DNA of 29,436 nt, from IMG/VR virus record IMGVR_UViG_3300033273_000370, positions 1 through 29,436 of that record; one strand, 5' to 3'. Position numbers and translations under genes: made by a program. Positions 19,701 through 25,986 of the stretch are shown here, one piece after another. Numbering within the stretch: position 1 is the first letter of the stretch; each line of letters begins with the position of its first letter. A model generated the notes under the pieces. The model was not told the origin of the DNA and made no database searches. It was given only the letters and a program-made list of their open reading frames with translations. This stretch comes from a virus.

Positions 19701-22700
19701 AGGTTGATACGTATGAATTTGCTTCAGGAATATCAGATAGTTCAAATGTAAAGAAGTTAGTTTCAGCAACAGAAATTCTTCTATTTCCGTTGTAAACACT
19801 ATTCTGCGAAATTATAGAATTATGATTTGAAATTTCAGAATCAGTTATTATTTCTGATTTTTCTACGGGAAGATTCGTATCAGAAACTACATCGAATGAA
19901 TAGTATAATCTTTCTGGTGTAGTATTGCCAATAGAGACTGTTACGCTGGATGAAGATGTTCCGGCAGAGCCTACTCTAGAGACACTAAAAGTTGAAGATG
20001 ATTGATCTGTTTCCCAACGATTAGTATATTTGTCATCCAGATAGAAATTAAGTTTAAATGCAGAATATTGAGTATTCTGTTGAACAAATCCTAAAGAAGA
20101 ATCTGAAATGTCAAAATTTATTGTAGAACTTCTGTAAGCTTTGATAAGAGGATTAATAAGTCCAAATTCACCAAACGATGTACTTGCAATACCAACAACG
20201 CTTGGTATTAAACTTGTCGAATCGTAATAAGTATTGGATAATTTAATATTATTATCATCAACTTTTACAATGTAATAAATTTTATCATTTTCTAATCCTT
20301 CACAAGGAGTAGTTGAAGAATGAATTACTTTATCTCCACTTTCATATCCATGATTGGATATACTAATAGTATTAGTAGAAGTGTTAACACCTACAGCACT
20401 AAAAGTTTCTATACCAACCAACATGCGTCGATTAGTATCATTATACTTTACAACATATGTTGTTGCAAATGATGGATTAACATCAATATTAACAAAATGT
20501 CCCTCTCGGAGACCATGATTTACATCAGTCGTTACGGTAACAGTTCTTTTTACTGCATCTCCAGTAATATTAGAATAGTTTGTTGTAAAACTATGATTAT
20601 TGCCAGAACCAATTCCAGTGAAGAATAAAGTTTTAGAAGTGTTACCTACACCAACAAAACCACCAGTAGATCCAAGTCCAACTCTTTGAGTTGCAATACC
20701 AATCAAATCATTTGAAATCTTAGCAACAAAAACTTCTTGTCCGTCAGTTAATGTTTTAGCAACTCCAATATCATGATGTTCGTTATAAACAATACCTTCT
20801 CCTTCATTTGAAGAATATGTTAATACATCGCCTGTCTCTAATCTATGATTTTTTATATAAAGCGATTTAATAGGAACTGCAAGAGTACTAGAACCAAAAG
20901 TTGTTCCGATTCCAACCGTATTTAATCCAAAGGAACTAAATTGCAGTACAGATCCGATTCCAACAGCAGTAGTACCAAGACCTACAGTTTCTGATGGTTC
21001 AAAATATATTTCTCTGTTTTTCTTAAAATTATATCTTGTTTTGAATCCAGAATTTATCGTAAATCTCCTTGGATCTTCAGATAAAACAGATCCAATAGTA
21101 TGAATCGCACCAACAGTACCATTTACTGCTCGTAAAACTCTAAATCTAGAATTTGTTCTGTCTACATTTAAAACTTTTACTTTTTCTGTTCCTATGCCTA
21201 AAATATCATTTGGTACAATGTTCGATTCAATCAAACTTGATGATACATTGAAAAAAGTTACTAGTCCAGTAATATTTGTATTTCCAACAGCAACTCCTGT
21301 AGTTCCCAATCCAACTATTTTAAATCTTTCACTTGAAACACCAATCGAATACGAACCCTCAATTTTTGATGATGTTGTAGAAATACCACTAATGATAACA
21401 ATGTCCAGTAATTTAAGGTTATGAGGAGACGCTGATTGTACAATATATGACCCTTTTTTACTTGAAGGGATTAATTCAACATTAGATATTTGAGTTGTGG
21501 TGGCATTTAAACTAGCAACAGATTTACCATTTATTCTGGAAATTCTTCCAGCTGCTCCAAATCCAGTTGATTCTCCATCAGAAAAGTTTAATGTGTCTCC
21601 AACTTTATAATTATCTCCAGGACTTTTTACTTCTACTTTTGAAACTTTTCCTCTATTTGTAGATGTAATTTCTCCAGTTTGAGATAAGTTATTTGGGGAA
21701 TATATGTAAGGATAGTTAACATCATTTTCTCTCAAATTATAAGAGATTGTATTTCTACACCAATTGTTTGATTCGATATCATAATCATCCTGATTTGAAG
21801 TCTTTTTAAAGTTAAACTCGTTTGGAGTAGACTTATACTTGTCTCCTATAACATATGGGAATACTGGTCGTTTGTAATTTTCAAATAATCCAGAAGATTC
21901 TATACCAAAAGGATCAATCGTAGTAAAATAAGCATAAGTTCCATTTGGATATTCTGGTGTTACGCAAAATCTTCCATTATTTCTATCAAGATAAGAATCG
22001 TCATCATTTTCATAATAAGTAAAATCTTCTACAAAAAATCCTAGTGGAAAAATTGTTACTGGCGGTCCATCTGCACGGGATGTGTTAAGTCTGTAACTAG
22101 ACTTCATTAATGTAACTAATCCACCATCATTGTTGGAGTATCCATATGGACCATAGATTGGATTTCCATCATATGCCCAACCAATAATTGGAGAGTGATC
22201 TGTAAATACTGTTTCTTGAGAATTTACTATTTTTAAATCTGGTTTTCCATATAAAATCTCTCCCCCTTCTGAAACTGAATAGACCATTTCTCTTAATGGT
22301 CTCGGTGCATACAATGAGTAACATTGTAAACCGTACTTGTCGCTCAGTGACTTTTGTAAAATAATATCATCAGATCCTATTGCATTATTAACATATGATT
22401 TTTCAAATAAGTTTACTCTCCACTTTTGTATCTCTGGAATAAAGGAAAAATCTTCTTCTGATGTAACAACTTCAATAGACACTTCTCCAGAAATATATCC
22501 TGATCCTGGTTCTATAACCTTTACTTCGCGAAGACTTCCATTTACGAAAATTGGAGTTAAAACACACCCTACTCCAGAAGTAGATATTATTTCTAAGTCT
22601 GGAGTGGATGTATAATTGGATCCAACATTTTCTACAATAACTTCTATGATCCTACCATCAGCAGAAACAATGGGTTTGACCTGGGCGTTTCTGCCAGAAA

Positions 22701-25700
22701 TTACAGAGACCTCTGGTAATTTATTAAAATTAATAATCTCTTTAGTTCCATATCCAGATCCTTTATCAGATAAATGTACTGATGTTAGTTCTCCTCTAAA
22801 AATAGGTTGAACTTCTGCTTTATATGCACTCGATTCAATTCCTGGGACAGTTGCTATGCCAACAGGACCCTCTACAACAACAGATATTGGAGGATAATTG
22901 AAAGTTTGAGTTCCCGAACCAGAATTAGTTAAATCAATATATTGTTTTGTTCTATAAAAGAAAGTTTTGTCAGTAGTTAAACCAACTTCAGATAATTTAA
23001 ATGCGTCACTGTCAATTACCGTAACATAGTAATTAGTTCCATCACTTAATCCACCAATTGCGATTGTTCCAGCAGAATACTTTAATATCTCTCCAGATTT
23101 ATAATCATGATTCTCTATGGTAATAGTATCGGATGATGTGTTAATACCAGTAGAAACAACTGTTCTCTTTTTAGTTTCATACCCAGTTCCATTGTCAACA
23201 ATGTTTATCGAATCAATTATAGACTTTTTCGATACACACTCTAAAGTATGTTTTCCAATACCGTAAGAAGATAAAACAACTGTATTAATACCAACAATTG
23301 CTTGCTCTAAAGTGTTATGTAATTTAATTGTAGTTGCATCAACAACTTCTGCAAAATATGTTGAATTGGTTGACAGACCACCAACTATCTGTTGAGAATT
23401 TGGTTTATATACTACCTGTTCCCCATTTCTAAATTTATGATAAGTGGAGAACCCAATAGTAGAAGTAGTACCTAGGGAAACTTTATTAGACTGTGAATCA
23501 GAGAAAAATTCTACAGAATGAGAGATTAGTTTTGTATTTACTGACGCTCTAGCATTAATTCCATTTCCACCTGTTATCGAAACAGTAGGAGTTTCTGTAA
23601 AATCAAATCCTCTATTAATTAATTGTATTTCTCTTAAATTTCCACTGATCGCAAGAAATCCAGTTGCTCCAGTTCCAACAGGATCCGATATATTTAATAC
23701 TGGTGGATTAATCACATCAAATCCGTTTCCTGGAGATGTTACTTCAATTTTTTCTATTCGTCCAGTATGAACTATATCTTTTGATTTGTAATTTAAAATT
23801 TCAACACCATTAATTAATATTCCAGTAGCTCCTGGTGTTGTTTCTGACTTTACTTCATTATCAATCGGTGTTGCAATTTCTCTATAAAGTTTTTGAGAGT
23901 CTATATTTTTACCTCTTGTTTCCAGTAATTCTATAGTATTAGAAGTAACTGTAGTTGTTGACTTTACGGTTACGAAATTTGATGTATATAAGTTAGATAA
24001 AGATTTTGCTAGTTTTAAATTATTATTATCTACTCTAAAGACATAATATACTCCTTCGCCACCAGTATCTCCTCCAAATAAAGATGAAGTAACAGAACGA
24101 CTAGTTACAGATGCTCCATCGAGAGTGACAGTCGTTGTGCTTATCTGTGGAGTGTAATATACAGACTCTCCACTGTAAAATCCATGATTGTTTATATTTA
24201 ATGTTTCACCAAAAAATGTACCACTAAAGGTTTTTAGTGATTTTGCTGCAATAATTGGTACATCTTTAAATGAGGGTAAAGAGTTTGATGCAACTAGAAT
24301 TGAATTGCTATATTGTTTTTTATAGACATTTTGAACGTTTGCATGAAATTTATTAATACTAGGAAAAGTCGAAGATGTAACTTTTCTCAATTTTTTCAAT
24401 AACGAATAACTTGCTGTTAAATTAAGAGTACCAGAAGTTTTAAGTTTTATTGTTACAACTTTATCTGTAATAATATCAAGAACTTCTGCATCAAAAGAGT
24501 CTACTCCAGTCAAAGAAGTTATGGTTACAGAATCTCCAAGAGATAAGTAATTTTCTTTGTTTAAAGTTAACTTATAAGTTTTTGGTGAAACAGTACTAAT
24601 TAATTCAATTTTACTAATTGAATACTTAGCCGGATTGTTATATAACCAGTTTTTAAATTTAAATGAACTATCTTCAATACCGAGAGTTTTTATATTAAAT
24701 TTATCCCCCGATTTATAGTCAAATATACCATTTTGTTTTGAAAAACCAGATAGAACAGGCGTAAGACGAACTTCAATGGGATTGACATTATCATCTGGTT
24801 TTATTGAAGCAAAATCTTCCGTACTTAAAGTGTCACCGTCAATCAAAGTATCTGTAATATTGCTACAACCTAAAAATTGTGTTATTGTTTTAGATGTATA
24901 AGAAACAATACCTGTTGTATTTGTAGTTGAATTTGGATATTTTACATAAATCTCTCCAGAATTTGGAAATCCGATTGTTGAATCAACGTCAATAAAACTA
25001 GAACCTGCAGAAACATTTGCAATAATATGAGTTTTTGGTGCAACTTTAAAAGTGCCGACAGTTGATCCTAAAGATCTAGAATCTCTGTTATATCCATTAT
25101 CATAGGAAAGTTTATAATAAGTTTTTCCAGTTCCAGCATTTACTTTTTCAATATCATATATTGCAGTATATGTTTCATCATTATCCCCTTGAAATATAGT
25201 TTTACTCTCTAATTCTGAAGGATTGCCGGTAATTGATTCTACTAAAAAATTAGAAGTTACTAAATTGTTAGCATTTGAAGGTGTAAGTAGATAATCTCTT
25301 GGTTTTGTTATCTCAGCATTTACACCATAGAGAGCTTTAAATAAAATTTTGTAGGACTCATCGGTTCCTTTAGATGAGTAAAAGTCTTTTGCCTGCTTTA
25401 TGAAGACATTTTGATTTACATTTGATGATAAAGGTCTATCAGATAATCCAGGCAAAAACTGAATTTTAGTTTTATTTAAAAATTGTTTTAAGAAAAGGCA
25501 ACTTAAATTTTCTACTTTTGTTCCATCAGAGTGATCGGAAGCTGAAGTAGAATCAAAGACAAGATCCCCTTGTTTGGAATCTGATTTATATGATGTTACT
25601 CCAACAAATCCTCTAACACATCCAGTAAAAGAAGACGTAGTTTTTCCAGTATAGGTTATTACTTCATCCCCTATTTTCAGCAGACCATAAGAATCTGGGA

Positions 25701-25968
25701 AATTATTTGTTCCACCTGCGATTACATTTATTGTCGTTGCAAATTCATCAACATCGCCGTTCAGAGCAGTTTCATGGTTTAAATTAGTCTGTTCGTCAAC
25801 CTTTATGTACTGGTCAATATTTTGTATTAAATCAACAGGACCGCTTTTATATTCCTGACCAAGATAATACTGTTTTAAAAATTCAGAGATAAGAGGGAAC
25901 TCATTCTCAACATAAGTTGGGAGTTGATTCTTAACGATGCTGCTAAATTTGATTCTTGTTTCTGCCAT
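13720..25968 (-). CDS. Giant gp7-slot baseplate protein (4082 aa) with YHYH-type domain and many repeat modules
   Basis: T4 gp7 (1032 aa) starts wedge assembly by binding gp10 and gp8. This 4082-aa protein sits in the same slot, between gp6 and gp8. Near residues 193-212 it has FYSSKGTDESYKILFKALY, closely matching FYSTKGIEASYKFLFKVLY near the C terminus of T4 gp7. Here the match is near the N terminus, so the rest of the protein extends beyond that point. A YHYH-family segment lies near 1213-1347 (WAYDGNPIYGPYGY, then NGRFCVTPEYPNGTYAYF). Most of the remainder is repeat modules: about fifteen GxGY units, about eight NHGY...SGD units and several IGDE...RG units. Two segments (about 3287-3337 and 3603-3628) have the VFVNEILQRPGDSYEF type of phage fibre module also seen in T4 gp10. 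The frame is uninterrupted over 12.2 kb. Baseplate role is inferred from slot and motif; the full-length identity with gp7 is unproven. Confidence 0.85.
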   Translation of the reverse strand: MAETRIKFSSIVKNQLPTYVENEFPLISEFLKQYYLGQEYKSGPVDLIQNIDQYIKVDEQTNLNHETALNGDVDEFATTINVIAGGTNNFPDSYGLLKIGDEVITYTGKTTSSFTGCVRGFVGVTSYKSDSKQGDLVFDSTSASDHSDGTKVENLSCLFLKQFLNKTKIQFLPGLSDRPLSSNVNQNVFIKQAKDFYSSKGTDESYKILFKALYGVNAEITKPRDYLLTPSNANNLVTSNFLVESITGNPSELESKTIFQGDNDETYTAIYDIEKVNAGTGKTYYKLSYDNGYNRDSRSLGSTVGTFKVAPKTHIIANVSAGSSFIDVDSTIGFPNSGEIYVKYPNSTTNTTGIVSYTSKTITQFLGCSNITDTLIDGDTLSTEDFASIKPDDNVNPIEVRLTPVLSGFSKQNGIFDYKSGDKFNIKTLGIEDSSFKFKNWLYNNPAKYSISKIELISTVSPKTYKLTLNKENYLSLGDSVTITSLTGVDSFDAEVLDIITDKVVTIKLKTSGTLNLTASYSLLKKLRKVTSSTFPSINKFHANVQNVYKKQYSNSILVASNSLPSFKDVPIIAAKSLKTFSGTFFGETLNINNHGFYSGESVYYTPQISTTTVTLDGASVTSRSVTSSLFGGDTGGEGVYYVFRVDNNNLKLAKSLSNLYTSNFVTVKSTTTVTSNTIELLETRGKNIDSQKLYREIATPIDNEVKSETTPGATGILINGVEILNYKSKDIVHTGRIEKIEVTSPGNGFDVINPPVLNISDPVGTGATGFLAISGNLREIQLINRGFDFTETPTVSITGGNGINARASVNTKLISHSVEFFSDSQSNKVSLGTTSTIGFSTYHKFRNGEQVVYKPNSQQIVGGLSTNSTYFAEVVDATTIKLHNTLEQAIVGINTVVLSSYGIGKHTLECVSKKSIIDSINIVDNGTGYETKKRTVVSTGINTSSDTITIENHDYKSGEILKYSAGTIAIGGLSDGTNYYVTVIDSDAFKLSEVGLTTDKTFFYRTKQYIDLTNSGSGTQTFNYPPISVVVEGPVGIATVPGIESSAYKAEVQPIFRGELTSVHLSDKGSGYGTKEIINFNKLPEVSVISGRNAQVKPIVSADGRIIEVIVENVGSNYTSTPDLEIISTSGVGCVLTPIFVNGSLREVKVIEPGSGYISGEVSIEVVTSEEDFSFIPEIQKWRVNLFEKSYVNNAIGSDDIILQKSLSDKYGLQCYSLYAPRPLREMVYSVSEGGEILYGKPDLKIVNSQETVFTDHSPIIGWAYDGNPIYGPYGYSNNDGGLVTLMKSSYRLNTSRADGPPVTIFPLGFFVEDFTYYENDDDSYLDRNNGRFCVTPEYPNGTYAYFTTIDPFGIESSGLFENYKRPVFPYVIGDKYKSTPNEFNFKKTSNQDDYDIESNNWCRNTISYNLRENDVNYPYIYSPNNLSQTGEITSTNRGKVSKVEVKSPGDNYKVGDTLNFSDGESTGFGAAGRISRINGKSVASLNATTTQISNVELIPSSKKGSYIVQSASPHNLKLLDIVIISGISTTSSKIEGSYSIGVSSERFKIVGLGTTGVAVGNTNITGLVTFFNVSSSLIESNIVPNDILGIGTEKVKVLNVDRTNSRFRVLRAVNGTVGAIHTIGSVLSEDPRRFTINSGFKTRYNFKKNREIYFEPSETVGLGTTAVGIGSVLQFSSFGLNTVGIGTTFGSSTLAVPIKSLYIKNHRLETGDVLTYSSNEGEGIVYNEHHDIGVAKTLTDGQEVFVAKISNDLIGIATQRVGLGSTGGFVGVGNTSKTLFFTGIGSGNNHSFTTNYSNITGDAVKRTVTVTTDVNHGLREGHFVNIDVNPSFATTYVVKYNDTNRRMLVGIETFSAVGVNTSTNTISISNHGYESGDKVIHSSTTPCEGLENDKIYYIVKVDDNNIKLSNTYYDSTSLIPSVVGIASTSFGEFGLINPLIKAYRSSTINFDISDSSLGFVQQNTQYSAFKLNFYLDDKYTNRWETDQSSSTFSVSRVGSAGTSSSSVTVSIGNTTPERLYYSFDVVSDTNLPVEKSEIITDSEISNHNSIISQNSVYNGNRRISVAETNFFTFELSDIPEANSYVSTSSSITYTTDCTHASGSISAVEVTSSGKNYTTLPSITSINSIEGVGGDLVSVSEDIGVIEKIKVNDIGYDFPTDKTLKPSASLPQIINVDSFAKIENIDIVSGGRGYSSAPELLFFDGKTGLQITDISAEYSLGDSSVTILSNTRGINNSTPTILPIKNTNGVGISTVGFNTVTKDVTVTMSIGFSTSFPFEVGDQVMIENISTVGVGTTIKGYNSKDYGYKLFTLNAVTPNIGGIGSVAYNLSNELNGGEIPGVFDPINSSGQIIAQKHFPTFSVELSTGDYLDGEKVTTNGKEGIVQSWDRTTKTLRVLSSDDFASGEVIKGLTSELSGVASKVTSYESYFETDVSSQIFSGNQTGSGYLNDNLQRLQDNFYYQNFSYSLRSTVPFDTWKDAVSSVNHTLGYRKFSDLQVESTNLDQPLRVGVSTELTDVTIVSDLYGVMDTNCVFDFDIATENNLNLPDGTILSDEIILNNKILTDYAESFGNRVLSIDDISSQFNSNPRATAFSILNTFSLDDFRFRKYFTYLKDKRFTQERQGLIVDLIHDGSFGYINQYARLETTYDQGSFDFSISGTEGQLLFFPTNSSVNDYDITAISYNLNDNYLSTGSTSIGGVLIDSDSAIVNSSSSATIVSIGDTYHSLKVLVEITPDVSNPSFGSTATFNTNEFEAQELNIVHDGTDVSILEYGKLTTSPGGISATGFGTYTAYLDGSNIKVDFNPSVGIGTTAVVNTMVVGLSSVSSGISTLDMKHARLQSTTTNIASSGSPTENIIAEYPSHVSIAQDRYDAGYFMIQVHDTTNNRYEFLEYFVVDDHIEGESSSETFDTEFANIQTHSGLGTFGSRVIVDSVGLAATTQVLFTPISGIDATVHVYTNALRIEDDTKDVISFNNGTIETGYGEYTGTDRDIKRSFNLTHKNDNIFERTFVGSGINTSSNSITIPNHFYVTGEQIEYACPGIGITQSIGIAQTTFTATGVTTDLLPSTGVFAIKVNDNTIKLARSAEASLKSVPEVLDITSIGSGGVGSAHTFTATNKNQKVLVAIDNLIQSPIVSTATTTTLDDEVVSTDNTIDLTNINSIFGGDLLKVGNEIMKIEGVGIGSTNRLSVRRGWMGTNIQTGLSTGDLVTKVVGNYNIVGNTLNFVEAPYGNTPIGTITNPPDQRDYVGITTSSSFQGRSFLRTAQPNTTNETYYKNYIFDDISDQFNGIQNEFTLKSDGSDITGINNEGAIVLINDIFQITGGGNNFTLSENTGITSISFVGTGRTTQSAFVESMSQDVGVSTFPRGGMIVSVGSTAGFGYQPLVAAGGTATVSAAGTISAISIGNSGSGYRSGIQTTVNVSVGTTSLSSTNIVAIGTASISGGHITGVTITNPGSGYTSTNPPFVVIDSPLSYTNLPLEYVSATTGLGTAARIDVVVGQGSSVIDFEIKNTGYGYSNEDRLTVAVGGTTGIPTTSSFSSTNIFEIQIEKVIHDEFTGWSLGVIETFDDVSSYIDGSRVDFPLIKAGVPISINKSKGSKIELDQLLLVFVNEILQRPGDSYEFNGGSQITFSEALKVGDTLNICFYKGSGDDLDVIDREVIETIKYGDEVTLNYNPDLGQKPYQQENTRTISTVTNVDKCDTLPYFGPGNTTDTTFERPITWCRQTQDKIINGQEVGKDREIYEPVINPVANIISSVGIGSTVIYVDRVRPLFNLNNENVDSTFRNTIQKGVTLVNPIVVTGAAATAVVSAAGTIASITINNGGVGYSTTPDVSVGIGSTTATAAATITNGVVTGITITNPGSGYTSTNPPLVLIGPPARQTESCNVIQNSGYSGDSGIIVGLGTTSIGVGATGLMFHLHIPLDSDMRNTNLVGSAVTLSGISTGDYFIVRNSSLGTASTSINALGTDNSTVVGVGSEFLDNVYVVNKMELETQVISGVSTYVTKVTVNTDINPYGVSGFSTGSFLGEYSWGKIILDARNKEITYPAHTLSGIGTNGLTGISTSSKVYRTRYIRFKNFT
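14341..14400 (-). repeat. Diverged direct DNA repeat, copy A (ITNPGSGY unit)
   Basis: Sixty bases that match 15562-15621 in the same orientation with nine mismatches by eye. Both encode ITNPGSGYTSTNPP followed by a Val/Leu-rich strand. Six to seven of the differences leave the protein unchanged or nearly so, so the DNA repeat is older than its protein copy is diverged. Confidence 0.7.
15562..15621 (-). repeat. Diverged direct DNA repeat, copy B (ITNPGSGY unit)
   Basis: Partner of 14341-14400, about 1.2 kb away and in the same reading frame of the 4082-aa protein. The pair indicates intragenic duplication of one repeat unit near the C-terminal end of that protein. Confidence 0.7.
16620..16915 (-). 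repeat. NHGY-type module, distal copy in the giant protein
   Basis: Encodes a unit with NSITIPNHFYVTGEQIEY, a spacer, FAIKVNDNTIKLARSAEASL and a closing SAHTFTA. The same order of elements (NH, SGD or TGE, YYV, D-N-TIKLA, GxHTF) occurs around 20210-20375, 22900-23130, 23240-23470 and 23960-24210 in the same gene. This copy is separated from the others by more than 3 kb. Confidence 0.6.
20210..24210 (-). repeat. Region of recurring NHGYxSGDxVxY modules in the giant protein
   Basis: Seven recognisable or degenerate copies of one protein module lie in this 4-kb stretch. Good copies read NNHGFYSGESVYY, IENHDYKSGEILKY, KNHRLETGDVLTY and SNHGYESGDKVIH, each followed by a tyrosine-rich YYV strand and a D-N-x-KL segment. 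Copies at about 21315-21440 and 20405-20535 are degenerate. The YHYH-type segment lies between two groups of copies. At DNA level the copies have diverged, so this is a protein repeat rather than a simple DNA repeat. Confidence 0.65.
21930..22330 (-). other. YHYH-family segment inside the giant protein
   Basis: Encodes residues about 1213-1347. It contains DHSPIIGWAYDGNPIYGPYG, which follows the usual core of YHYH-family proteins (S-P-hydrophobic-G-x-A-x-DG-x-PIYGP), then LDRNNGRFCVTPEYPNGTYA. The tetrapeptide that names the family is not present upstream of the core. The function of the family is not established to my knowledge. Confidence 0.72.
25290..25400 (-). other. gp7-like signature segment of the giant protein
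   Basis: Encodes FYSSKGTDESYKILFKALY and the following YGVNAEITKPRDYLL. The equivalent T4 gp7 segment reads FYSTKGIEASYKFLFKVLY followed by NEEVEIEI. Twelve or more of nineteen positions agree by eye. This is the strongest evidence that the giant gene is the gene 7 counterpart. Confidence 0.7.
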
Positions 25969-25986
25969 TTTTTCTATATCTCTAAA

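Noticed and set aside
13720-25968. Possible diversity-generating retroelement target in the giant protein
   Set aside because: No second, near-identical template copy with A-specific differences and no reverse transcriptase gene in the window.
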